From: Pelomyxa schiedti
Lineage: Eukaryota; Evosea; Pelobiontida; Pelomyxidae
Assembly (NCBI GenBank): GCA_020536535.1
Contig: JAHLWZ010000022.1
Coordinates: forward strand, 1-64,000
Direction of reading: 5' to 3'
DNA: 64,000 nucleotides
The position numbers and the translations under genes were made by a program. Position 1 is the first letter of the stretch; every line of letters begins with the position of its first letter. Positions 47,041-58,476 of the stretch are shown in pieces. The notes beneath the pieces were generated by a model that worked only from the letters and a program-made list of their open reading frames with translations, made no database searches and was not told the origin of the DNA.

Positions 47041-50000
47041 ATGGGTATGTTGCGCAAACAATTTGTGGACCATAATAGTTTGGCACGGAACACCACTCCC
47101 AACAACACCCGTGTTTTTTGTTGGGAGTGGTTTTTTTTTTTTTTTTTTTTTTTTGGTAAAAAAAAAAATAATTGTACACAAGCAACTACTTTGAAGCTCT
47201 ATCGACCCGAATGCGGCCTCGAATTCACATATGTTGAGCCAGTAGACTCCAACCCTGCTTTGGCGTCTGTGATTTGTTCCGTGTGCAAGGGACCTTTCCT
47301 TGACCCAATGACTCACGTCGAGTGCGGTAACACCTTCTGTGCCCGGTGTATCTCAAAGGTTTTTTTTTTCCCCTTTCAATCTCTTATTTTGCTTACTCGG
47401 TCCCTTCCTCTTACCAACATTAAGGCAAACACCTGCCCAACTTGCAGTGCAGAGATGTCTCTTGATCAAAAAGTACCAGTTCGTGCAATGTCCATGCTTC
47501 AACTTGTGGATTCTTTGATGGTTTCTTGTCCGACGTGCAAAGGAGCTTTTCCCAGGAAACAAATTATTCCACACTGGAACAAGTGCCCCATTCGTGAGTC
47601 TCTTTCAACACTTTAACACTCACCAATCACAAACAAAGCGTGCCCTCAAGGCTGCTCTGCTCAAATTTTTCCTGTTTCCTACATCCAGCACCAAAATACC
47701 TCCTGCTCGGAGACACTTGTAACTTGCCCTCGTTGCCAAGTTCGAGCTAAACGTGGGGTTATCTCGAGTACAGAACATAAAACCTCCTGTCCCGACGGTA
47801 AGCACGTTTTCTGCCTAATTTTATACTCATTTAACAACACACACACAACAAAAAAGACTGTCCAAATGGCTGCCATCAAAAAGTCCCACCAAAAGATTTG
47901 GACAGGCACTATGAAGTGTGTCCTGAAGCAACCTTTACATGTGGACGATGCTCTCAAAAGGTAAAAAGAGGCAAATATTCATCAGAGCATGTACCTGTTT
48001 GTCCATTCGGCATGTTTTTGTTATTTATGATTGATTTAATAATGGGTAAATAGTGTGTGGTTGTGGTGCTCTAGTTGCCCCAAAGGATCTTGCTACCCAC
48101 GAGAATTCTGGGTGCAAGACGGCACCAGTTCATTGCTCTGCACAGTCAGTGTTGTGCCCATGGATTGGTAAATAACTCTTTTTCTTTTTTTTCTCATATC
48201 TTAATATCGTTCCCAGGCCCACGCACTGAGCTTTCAGACCATGAGAGATCGTGTCGTTTTATGGCAATGAAAGAGCTGCTTAGCCCCATTTTAGAAATTA
48301 TCACTACTGGAGGTGCACATCTCCCTTACAACAATAAGGGTAAAGATCTTTCTGGCCAGGATCTGAGTAGAAAAGTGATGAGAGGGTGGAATCTGCAGGA
48401 GGCAGATTTGCACGGTTGTAACTTGGAGATGTGTGATCTTTCCATGGCGGATCTCAGTGGAGCAAACCTGTCTGGTGCCAATCTTATCCAAGCCAAACTA
48501 AAGGGTGCTATTCTTGTGGGCGCTAATCTGTCTGATGCCCTCCTTGTTGGAGCAACTCTACGCGGGGCCAATCTCACAAAATGCATTATGCGGAAAGCCA
48601 ATCTGGTGAATGCGGATTTAAGTGAGACAATTGTTACTGGGCTTGACGTTACACATGCCAATATGATTGGAGTTCGGAGATTGTTAAGCTCAACCAAGGT
48701 GGTACCCAGTTTGACCAGAGCAATTGGTTTGTGCCTTAAATCGAAATCAACAATAATTAACCCGTGCCAGAAACGTGGCCCAAGAACAGCTGGAGAGAAT
48801 TGACTAACCTGGATTTAACCTTTTCTGACAGTAATTTGACTGTCAGAAACACAACCAACAACACTCAAAGTACTTTTGCTGAGTATGGCATTCCACTGGG
48901 AGCCTGTTTCACCTGGAAGATTAAGGTTGGGTCAGTTGATTGCCGACATGGTGGTCCTGGTGTTGCAATTCCATCTGCTTCAATTGGGCGAGGCAATCAC
49001 GGCGATAGTTCTGGGTGCTGGAAGTGGCAAGCGGGAGGATTGACATTCACTAATGGAACCAGCACCGATACCGAACACCATTTTACAGGAGGCGATGTAC
49101 TCACATGCCTTTGTGACAGACGGAAAGAGCCAACTATTTTCACCATTGCGAAGAACGACACCGAAGTCAAGCGCTTCACCATTGTAACTATACCCTTCCC
49201 CTGCTACTTTCTAACCTTCTTGTGCAGACAACCGATCAGGAACTTGTTCCGTTTATTGGCGCTTGCTGCACAAATAACGCGTTTACAGCAGAGTTCAATA
49301 TTCCACAGCCACTAGCCCTCGAATTGCCTGGTGCCCTGAATTTGGATTCTGCAGTTTTCATTGACCCTGCCTCTAACAAATCAGCTGCAGGTTAGTATCA
49401 ATATTTTATTGATTTCCCTAATAATGTTGTTGCAGCTAAGCCAACCAAGAAACGTGAGTTTCCTGTTTTGATCTTTTTTCCTAAAGCCTTAACACTTCTA
49501 CCCAGCGGTGGGAAAATATGCTGAAGACGCATGGCGTCACCTATCGGGAGTAAATTGCGACTTTTCCGATGGCGATAGAACCTTGACCAATTCGAACCAT
49601 GCTACTCAAAGCACTGTATCCAAGCTTCCTTGTGCCCATGGGCAGGCAAGATGGTGGGCAATAACTGTGAACAATGCCAACTGCGACGCCTGTGGCTTTG
49701 GTGTAGTTCATGAAAATAAGTGTGAATGCATTTCCAACACACATGCCGATAGTAACAATTGTTGGAAGTGGGAAAGTGTTGGACGTTTCTACAGCAATGG
49801 TATCAGAGCAGATTTCCCTGAGCAATTTGCAACTGGTGATGTGATTGGACTCCTTTGCGACCGAAGGCCCGGGAAGCATACCTTGTCCTTTTACAAAAAT
49901 GGCACTTTGGCAAGAACTTTGACTGGATTGCCCGACAGCGCATCCGACAAGATCTTTCCCTCTATAACACCTTGCTGTAAGGAAGATTCTTTCACTGCCG

Positions 50001-50907
50001 ACTTCTGTGCCTATGCCCCAGAAGAAGTACTTCGAGAGATACCTGGCCTCACACCCCCTCCACCACCTCCAGATGTCGGTCCGTATTTTTCTTCTTCTTG
50101 GGGAAAACTACTGACTTATGACGTAGATATTTCCCTATATCCTACAGACACATGGAAACAACTCGAAGGACTTGACATGGAATTCCAGAACAACAAACTA
50201 ACTGTGACCAATCCTGGAAAGCGCACTCAGTGCACAATATCCGAGCTTGGCATTCCTATGGGAGTCCAGCGTTATTGGGAGGTATCTATTTTCCGCCGTC
50301 CCACCAAATCACTAAGTAAAACAAGGTTGTGATTGAGGCCACCAGTTGTTCTGCGTGTGGCCTTGGAGTTACCATTGATAGTGCTCAAGTTGGCATGAAC
50401 AGTTACGCTGATAAGAATGGATGCTGGAAATGGGAAAAGATTGGAAGGTAACAGTTTCAAATTACACGGCTTTTCGTTATAACATTTCCATTAAGGTTTT
50501 TCGCTAATGGAGTAGTGGTCAAGCAGCTTACTGGTTTCGTGGAGGGTGACACTATAGGTGTTTTTGTGGACAGGACCCCAGGCAAAGGGACAGTGACTTT
50601 CTACAAGGTTTGACAAAAAAAAAAGCCCAAAACCAAATAGCCCCAACACCCAAAACTCGATTCTAACACGAGAATCTAGAACGGCGAGGAGGTAGCGGTG
50701 CTCAGCGGCCTTCCTGAAGAGGAAAACATCCACGCGCACCCCTGCGTTGTGCCTTGCTGCAACGGCGCCTCGTTCACCGGCGTGTTCGGCGCCCCACTGC
50801 CCGCTTCCATCATCGCGGCGCAAGAAGCAGCCAAAGCCGCCGCGACAGCAACCACAACTTCCTCTGCCGCCGCCGCAGCAACGCCCTCTACAAGCGGAGG
50901 TCACTGA
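47041..50907 (+). CDS. RING - TRAF zinc finger - pentapeptide repeat - triple SPRY-like protein
   Basis: Probable ubiquitin ligase with an unusual tail. The start is ATG 47041, whose four-base first exon (ATGG) joins the acceptor at 47181 to give MATTLKLYRPECGLEF. The RING is CSVCKGPFLDPMTHVECGNT, FCARCIS, then across an intron NTCPTCSAEM. TRAF-type zinc fingers follow at about 47500-48250 (SCPTCKGAFPRKQIIPHWNK, CPNGCHQKVPPKDLDRHYEV, CGCGALVAPKDLATHENSGC). Pentapeptide repeats A(D/N)Lxx run from 48330 to 48680 (MADLSGANLSGANLIQAKLK). Three SPRY-like units follow, each with a GCWKW or NCWKW core: 48770-49310, 49505-50050 and 50090-50870. The pentapeptide-to-SPRY join needs a 44-bp intron (about 48727-48769) and keeps frame. 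The protein ends in an Ala/Thr tail at TGA 50905-50907. Confidence 0.75.
47093..47130. repeat. Intronic 13-bp inverted repeat (hairpin)
   Basis: CCACTCCCAACAA (47093-47105) pairs perfectly with TTGTTGGGAGTGG (47118-47130) over a 12-nt loop. It lies in the first intron of the RING/TRAF gene, just before a T-run of more than 20 and a following A-run, which can pair as well. Confidence 0.75.
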
Positions 50908-51177
50908 GTAAACTGAGGAACTACTACTGGCGGAATGGAACCCACCCTCCTGCTCTCGTGGTCTGACTTGGACTTGGTGAATCATTAAAAATGCAGAGTT
51001 AAATATCTCCTTGCTCGTTTTGGCTTTTTTCGTCGTTCTGTGAAAGGATTTCGACAACATCAAAGCCGCGGTTGTGAAAACAAACAAACATCTTAAAAAC
51101 ACAAAAAAAAACAACGACGTTGTAACACCATAGGCACGACACGTACCGCAAACACCTGTAGGACGAAAATTCGACGA

Positions 51178-53370
51178 ATGACGAGGAACGTGGTTGCGTT
51201 TGTACGAGTTGTGGCGCTTGCGGCGCTTTTTTTCGCGGAAGGGGGTGCTCGTAACTCGCTGATGAAGCAGGCGTCTCCCACAATTGCGACAGTGGAGGCG
51301 GCTCCGTTCGCCATGACTTTTTCGCCCAAGTTGTCTGTGGTGTCAGGCGGACTGGTGTGTTTCCTTTTTTCTCCCTATTTGGCTCTAAAGTTATCGTTCT
51401 ACTTGTTTAAAGGTTTATCTTGCTGGAGCGTTTCAAACGAGTACACTGGTTTTACCTGGTACTTCAAGTACCACTATTACACTTACGAAGGTTGGTATTC
51501 TTGGTGCTATTCGTATGGAAAGAGTGGACTGAGTAAAACGTGTTCTCTAGGATTCTGGTGCTACACAAGCTGCATGGGTCGGGCAACTTTCAGCAAGCGA
51601 CCAAACTGTATTCAACTGGGCCATCGTAATAAGTTCTAGTGATTCCGGGAGCGTGGACAATGTTTACGCAATGTGCCCAAATCCCTCCGTAAGGCCGTAC
51701 CATCCCTATGATTCTCTTGGAAGTTAACTCTTGTAGGGTGGTGTTTATGCAGTTGGGATTTGTAGTAGTACTACAAAATTCGGCGTTTACACTTCCACAA
51801 CCACCTCAATACCTCAGTCCATTTTTGTTGTTAATATTCCTTCGACTGGAGTTGTTGCCGCGGCACCTGCCCGAGCCAACAAACAAGATGCAATTGATTA
51901 TGCGCTCACCTGTGTGGCTGATGTATAGCAGTATCCTCTAGAAACTTGTCTAATTTCATTGCAGAGTTCAAATGTTTATGTAGGCGGAATCTTCAATGGC
52001 AGGCTGACTCTTGATCAAGTGCCAAATGAAATTCAAAATACTGGATTTCAACAAGTATTTGCAGTCTTTTATTTAACTTACAGGGTGCTCTTCTTACTTT
52101 GTTTTAAGGGGTGGGTCGCTGTCTACTCCGTTGCTAGCTCCACATACAGGACTGCCATTGCTGGTAGTAACTTCACAACTGCTTTGGCTCTTGGGACAAG
52201 TACGCTATACGTTGCTTGGTATGACGCCACCGGTCCTTATGAAGCGAGGATAAGCGCATACACAAAGACTCTCACCTCTACTGGAAGCCCTGCGATTTTC
52301 ACCTCGCCCTATTTTGTTTCAATTGATGGCCTTGTGGAAGAATCTGGCGTTCTTTATGTCAGTGGCCGGTTCAAGGGTTCAGTCTCGTTAGGCGGCACCT
52401 CCTTTGCAGATGTAACATCTACAATTGGTACCAGCTCCATGATGGCTTTTGTTGCCAAAGTTACTTTTTCTGGTTTGACTTTGGGATGGCACACGGAATA
52501 TTTAGTCCAGCAAAATTCCAAGGTTTTTCTTTTTGGGTGTTATGGGGTCGCTTGAAATGACGAAATTTTTCAGAGCCCTTGGTATGATTCTACAGGTTCT
52601 AACGTAGTAACGTATTCGGCGTTGGCATTGAATGGCACTTGGTTGTATCAATATCTCACTTATACTGGAATGATTAGCCCTAACTCCATTTCATTGTAAC
52701 GTTTCTGCTATGATAAGTTAGTGTTAATTTCTATTTTAAAAAGGTATCAGGAGGGCACAGGCTCCTCCTACGGCTCTAGTGTAGCCTTGCTAATGATTTC
52801 AAAGAGCGCGGGCACTATTTCTGGTGCCACTTGGTGGGGAACCTATGGAACCATGGGAGTTGCCTCAGGGCTTGATGTGATTGGCAACTATGTACATACC
52901 ACATCCGTTGCATGTACTTCTCCAAGCAGCTCTACGGCTGTTTGTAAGGTTTTTTCCTCTCCTTCCCCCTCCATAGTTTTTAAAGAACTGCAACAGCTCT
53001 CTTATGCACAATTACTCCCATGTTTCTGTAGTAGTGGCATTTGTACTAGTGCAGGCATTTGCCTGTGTGATACCGGCTACGGGGGTCCTCAGTGTGCCAC
53101 GCAATGCCCTGGTACCAACGGCGACTGCAACGGTCATGGAACATGCGACCGCACAGACGGAACATGCAACTGCGATTACGGGTAATCACTCTACAAAAGT
53201 ACCCCTTCCCCCCGACTTATTCCCTCTCAAGATACGCTGAGCCCTCTTGTTCCGCCACCTGCTGTGGGGGTGGTAAAGGAAGTTGCTCTGGAGGTTCTAC
53301 TTGCCTCCAATGTGACACTACCCACTATGATACTGCTTCTTCTTGTGCCTCTACCTGCACAGCACTTTAA
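51178..53370 (+). CDS. Secreted protein with beta-propeller-like repeats and EGF-like Cys modules
   Basis: The ATG at 51178 gives a signal peptide (FVRVVALAALFFAEGGAR). Exons then encode repeats of the form VYLAGAFQTSTLVLPG, DNVYAMCP, GGVYAVGICSSTTKFG, NVYVGGIFNGRLTLDQVPNE and LYVSGRFKGSVSLGG. These resemble SBBP-type beta-propeller blades (Y-V-xG-x-F-x-G-x-L). The C-terminal part is Cys-rich and EGF-like: CSSGICTSAGICLCDTGYGG, CNGHGTCDRTDGTCNCDYG, and a last module with CCGGGKGSCSGGSTCLQCD ending at TAA 53368-53370. At least eight introns are needed (e.g. 51353-51411, 51517-51550). No membrane anchor or GPI signal follows the EGF part. Probable extracellular or vacuolar adhesion or recognition protein; partner unknown. 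Confidence 0.7.
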
Positions 53371-53486
53371 ATTCTGTTCCAAAAAAGTGTTTTCCCACAA
53401 AATCCAAAACAGAAACCATAGGAAGTTGTACTTGTTTCGGTTTTTCTTTTCTTCCTACTTTACATATTTCTTGTAATTGGTTGATG

Positions 53487-56400
53487 TCAAGAGTCAGAGA
53501 ATGTTGGGGTTGTGGATTGTGGTACTTCTTCAGAAGCACTTGTTTTTAGTGGTGCCTCGGCAGTTGTACCAGTTGTAGTTGTTTGTTGTTGAGGTGGTGG
53601 AGGTTCTTCTGGTTTCCTGTTGAGGGAAAGGAGGTCCATAAGCCAGGAAGCTGTTGAGTTGCGGCGGTGGCTGAGTGCAGCATTGGCAATTAAAGAGGTG
53701 TGTGCTGAGGCTGTGTAGGAGGGAGTGTGCCCGCCTGAGGAATTGCCTAGCGATAGGTTGATGGTGTAGCGCCGCGAGTGCTTGGTACTAGGGCTAATTG
53801 GGGAGCTAGGGAAAAAAAAAACATGGATGTTTGTTTGTTGGTTGGTTGTGGAATGAACGTTTGGGAAACCGACCTGTTGAAGGCGTATTCTTGTGCCCTT
53901 ATTTTCTCCAAGTTACTCCTTGTGCGTACAAGCTCACCTGTCTGTATATTGGATAGTGCTTCGGCAAGTCTCATTTTGTTTATTTCGGCGTTTTCAAGGA
54001 GGGCAGCTTTGTAATTGTCAGCTGAGCTGCAAAAAAATAAGAACTCTTGGCTTACCTTCAAAAAGTCTCGATTCTCTCTTCAGTTTGTCCAACTCCACTT
54101 TAGCTTCTTCAGCAAGAGCCCATTTTTCCGCTGGTGACATGGAATATATTGTCTCTCTCTTGAATTGTGCTTGATAATGTTGTGAATGAATTGTTACAAA
54201 TTCAAGTGGCATACGAGTCGAAAGCGTACGCCCCCCGTCAAGTAGCGTTTTTACTCTCAAGTTAGCATACTGTTGTTCTAGAATTGCAGAAGCTTGTTCC
54301 GCTTTTACTCTGGCAATTCCAGTCGTCTTTTCTGGTTTGGGCATTAAAGATCACACAAGTGCAGCACTAGTAGACACCGTCTAAGGATTTTTGTTGCTCC
54401 TGGAACTTGGTAATGGCTGTCGTCAACTCCGAGAACCATTTTTCTTTATCTTGCTCAGTATTGGCACAAAGAATGAGAGAATGTCGCCTAGTTGCGAGAT
54501 TGAATCCAAGTGGGATGGCTGAAGAGGTTAGCTTAATGCAATTATAATCGTAGTTTGATACTCTGGCCCGTGACTTCGGTGACAGTAGCATCTTTCATGG
54601 AAAGAGCTACATAAAGCTGATACTTAAATTTTTTAAAGAACGATGAGGTATCATACTAAATGGTGTCATAAGGAGATTAAAGACAAAAAAAGAAGTCGAA
54701 ACACACAGAGCATATCACAATGAGGTCATTAAAAAGTATGATGTAACGCTTGATAGTCTTTCTCCCTGTCATTTCAACAAGTTCACCTTCTTTTATGAAT
54801 TCTCTGGAGGCAGTAACGAGTTGCTTTTAACAAATTTAAAAAGGGGTAAGCCACGAAAATTCCATACTAAATTTATGTCTGCAAGACCCCCTATAGAGCT
54901 CTGAAAATCGATTATTTTTTGCTGCCGCTCATATTTGTGTTGACTAATGTCACTAAGAGGAAAAATGAGGAATAAATCACTCCACCTTTGGTTGACCCAA
55001 TCAGCAAGACCAGCGATTTTCACAACTGCTTTTGACAAGTCCTCATAGTCAACGTGGTCCTTTTTTTAGTCAGGTTGAAGAAAAGGAACAAAGCTTCTCT
55101 GGGATCTACTTTTGGAGTGTGCCTCAACAGATCCTATAAGTGCATAAGTAGATTGCATCATATTGAAGGGAACACACTTGTAATAACAGTCTATACCTGG
55201 GGATGCGCTGAATTGGCAGAATCAAGTAGCAGTCAAGTTCCCGTTCTTGATGCTTTACAGGAAACAATTGCTGCTGTTTCTGTTGTTTGTGAATGAAGGG
55301 AGAAGGGAAAGGTGAAAGAACTCGGTAAAAATTCCAGAAGGCATGAGAGCCATCATATTTTTTCAGAGTGTTACGTGCAACATAAAAATTTTTCACATAT
55401 TCTAAAGTCATTAATGGTTTCCAATTTATAAGAAAGACTAACCTGTGTACACTCGCAGATAGTCACTCTAATTACTGTGAGTATCTCGAAAGAAGTTTTC
55501 AGGATTTTACCATTCTGAGAAAGACATCCCCAAGTTTCTGGGTTTTGTTCCACTTGGCAATGCGAGAGCGTAGTGTTGCAAGCAAGCTTTCATTCACACT
55601 TCGAATGATAGCAACATCCGAGAAAATACTTTTAATATCATCTTCACTGATTATTTTTGATGCTCTAAGCGGTTCCATGACAGTCTGAGTGAAGGCTCAA
55701 CCACAAAATAAGAAAAACAATAGTTGCGTACATCTACCAGTATCTGAAGCTCCTCAACATAACATCTTTTGGGATTTTAGGTTTTTACAATGGATAGTGG
55801 GGATCACACTCTTCAGAAGAAAGAATTTCTCGGGCACAAAAACCACGATATTCATGCAGGGTTCCTGGAGATTTGTAAGAAAGGGAAAGGATGGGAAAGA
55901 AGGCACTTTGTTTTCTGGCAATTCTGCGGTGCCAAGCACGTTGGAAAACACATGCAGCTATGGAGAGACATGTTGAAGCCAAAAGAAAAAGAAAGATGTT
56001 TACCCTTCAACCGCAACAAAGAAGCAGCAAGAAGCGCAGCGTGAGGAATGTTTAGCTCAAACAACTTCCCTAGCATGACCACTTGCTTTGCCTGAGAAAT
56101 CTCCTCAAAGTTTTTGTAACTCCAACTTATCTTTCTGTAATTGGTTGATGATAAGAGAGTAGAATAAGAGTTTACGTTGAAGTAACTGCTGTGGAAGTTG
56201 ATGATGTTTGTTCTGGGGATGTAGGTATGGACTCCACAACGTAGTTTACAACCTCACGGTAAAAAATATCATATGACATGCGAGTGGCTAAAGCTGCCAG
56301 GGCAACACCATCAATATTATGTTTTGTCAGGGAGTCACTTATACTGTCAAACGGCAGTGAATCTGCACGCTGTTAAAGTCAAAAGAACGCATGTAGAGCA

Positions 56401-58002
56401 CATACCCGGGAGCAGGGTATCCATCACCACACTATACAACGCGGAATGCCCCACGTCGGATTTAACCGCCAGTGACCAATTGGACACGGCATCAACTCCC
56501 CATGCCCACACATGCTTCGGCTTGGCTACTTCCACGGGAGTAGGAGCAGAAGAAACAGAAGCAGAAGCAGCGGAACTAGCAGCACTGGTACCACTATTAG
56601 TAGAATCGCAAGGAGGAGCCGCTGGTGACGAGTCAATGCCTGTTGCTGGTGACAAAGAAGTTGAAGATGACTCTATACACTGTGATTGTGATGCAACTAC
56701 AACCGCATCAGCATTCCCATTTGCATCTGTACTTGAATTCTCATTTGTGCTTGTGTCCACATCAGTACCCGCACTTGCACTTGCGTTGGTAGTTGCAGTT
56801 GCAGTTTCAGCTTCAGTTGTATCAGCATTGGTAGTTGTAGTTGTTGTTGTAGTTGAGCCCGAGTTTTCTTCATCTACATCTGGAACAGTCAGAGCTACCT
56901 CATCTTCCGACTCGGAGTCTGAACTCGAACTCGAACTGGAGCTCGAGCTTGAACCATCATCATCCGACTCCGATTCCGAGCTCTCAGAACTCTCGGAAGA
57001 CGAGGCCGCCGCACCCCCTTCCTCCTCCTCCTCCCCCCCATTCAGTTCCTGATCCTGCTCCTGGTCTTGGTCTTGGTCATGGCCTTGCTCCCGCTCCGGG
57101 TCCAGGATTTTGGCTGCGCTGTCGAGGACAACCGGGGGTGTGGTAGCCAGGGACGGCGGCGAGGGCGGGGGCGTCGTGCCAGGCGAGGAGCACGGCGACG
57201 CCGGCTCCGACGCCGGCCGCGTGCACGGGGACGACGGCGGCGTGGTGTCCGTGCCCCCGGTCGTGGTGGACGTGGTCGCAGTCGCCGTCGCTGCCGCCGA
57301 GGCAGACGCGGAGGCGGACGACGAGGAGTCGCGGGCGTGGGCGGCGGCGGCCGAGTGCGTGTGGCCGTGGCTGCTGCTGCCGCTGCGTGTGGTGCTGCGG
57401 CTGTGGCTGCCGTGGCTGTGGCCGTGGGCGGTGTGGTGGCTGGTGCTCCGGCGGGCGGCGGGGCTCGGCCGGCGCCGGCGGTGGTGCTCGCGGCTGGGCT
57501 CGTCGCGGGACGAGCACAGCGACGAGAGGTACGAGGAGGAGTGGTAGCGCTTGCTGCTGCCCAGCGAGGCCCCCGGGTCCTGGTCGAGGGCGAACTCGCT
57601 GGCGCTGGGCGGGATCCCCCCGTGGCGGTGGCGGCTGTGGCGGTGCGCGTGGTGCGGGCAGCAGCAGCACGCGTGGTGCCGCTGCTCGTACTCGCCGCCG
57701 CCGGCGTCGTCCCCGCGGGGGACGCGGGACGCGCGGTAGTGGTGGCTGTGGGCGTACTGCTGCGAGGAGGTGGGCTCCTGGGCGTGCTGGTGCTGCGAGT
57801 GATTGTGGGAGTGCGAGTGGGCCGGTCGTAGGCTTTCCCGCTGCGACGCGGTGAGGAGAGCCCCCGTGGAGTAAGAGGAGGGCGGGGGGGCACCTGGGAG
57901 GCGGTGTCGAGGGGGAGCAAGGTGGGCTGGGAGTCGCGTGGGTCTCGGTGCAGGCGAAGTCGATGGTGTTGCAGAGGGTGCTTCTTTCGTTGGGTTGTCC
58001 AT
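53487..58002 (-). CDS. RhoGEF (DH-PH) with long low-complexity N-terminus
   Basis: Activates a Rho-family GTPase. The ATG at 58002 opens about 480 residues rich in His, Ser, Pro and Thr, followed by acidic and Ser runs. A SAM-like segment follows: HVWAWGVDAVSNWSLAVKSD then, after an intron, KHNIDGVALAALATRMSYDI and FYREVVNYVVESIP (about 56330-56210). The DH domain is CYVEELQILVD (CR1, about 55770-55735), RASKIISEDDIKSIFSDVAI, and CYLILPIQRIPRYRLLLQ (CR3, about 55240). LADWVNQRWS closes it (about 55010). The PH domain spans about 54960-54370 (KRYIILFNDLIVICS, HSLILCANTEQDKEKWFSEL). A coiled coil (about 54340-53880) and a Pro/Gln/Thr tail end at TGA 53487-53489. The strong CR3 motif makes the call; the order SAM-like then DH-PH then coiled coil is inferred from strand and frame continuity. 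Confidence 0.78.
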
Positions 58003-58476
58003 GCGAACCAAAGTGCACTTTTTTTTTGTTTCTTGTTCCGTTTTGATGACAGTGATTTTTCCGTAGAGTGGATGTTGATCATCAAGGTGTCACAGGCACT
58101 ATCTCGTCGGCCGACACCCACTCCCTGGAAGGAAGAGGGTAAAGAGAGAGGTGCTTTGAGGAATGAGTTGGCTTGGATGCCTGGGTGTCTGAGTGGAATT
58201 CACCTGATCTTCTGTGGCATCTGTGTCTAGAATTGGGGTTCAACGAAACCGCCGAGTTCGATGAAGTCGGATTAAAAAATCGAAAAAGTTGTTCGTTTCC
58301 TTTTTTCGAGGCTTCAAAGATACCAACTTTACCCTTCTCGCTGAAGAAAACATTAATTTTCTCTTGGCGCCATCTTACAAACTGTAACAAACAAAAAAAA
58401 AAACAACAAGCTAAGATCCTCTCACACAATAAACAGCGGCGAGTTGTACGCCAACAAAGCACCAAGTCAAACACAA
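58003..58476. promoter_or_regulatory. Divergent promoter between RhoGEF and phosphatase genes
   Basis: A 474-bp interval between outward-facing start codons. Open frames here are short and lack domains. There are A-runs at 58390-58405 close to the phosphatase start, but no clear TATA box. Confidence 0.4.

Noticed and set aside
57042-58121. Very long Arg/Pro/Gly frames on both strands
   Set aside because: Shadows of the low-complexity RhoGEF N-terminus; composition is extreme and no start or splice logic supports them.
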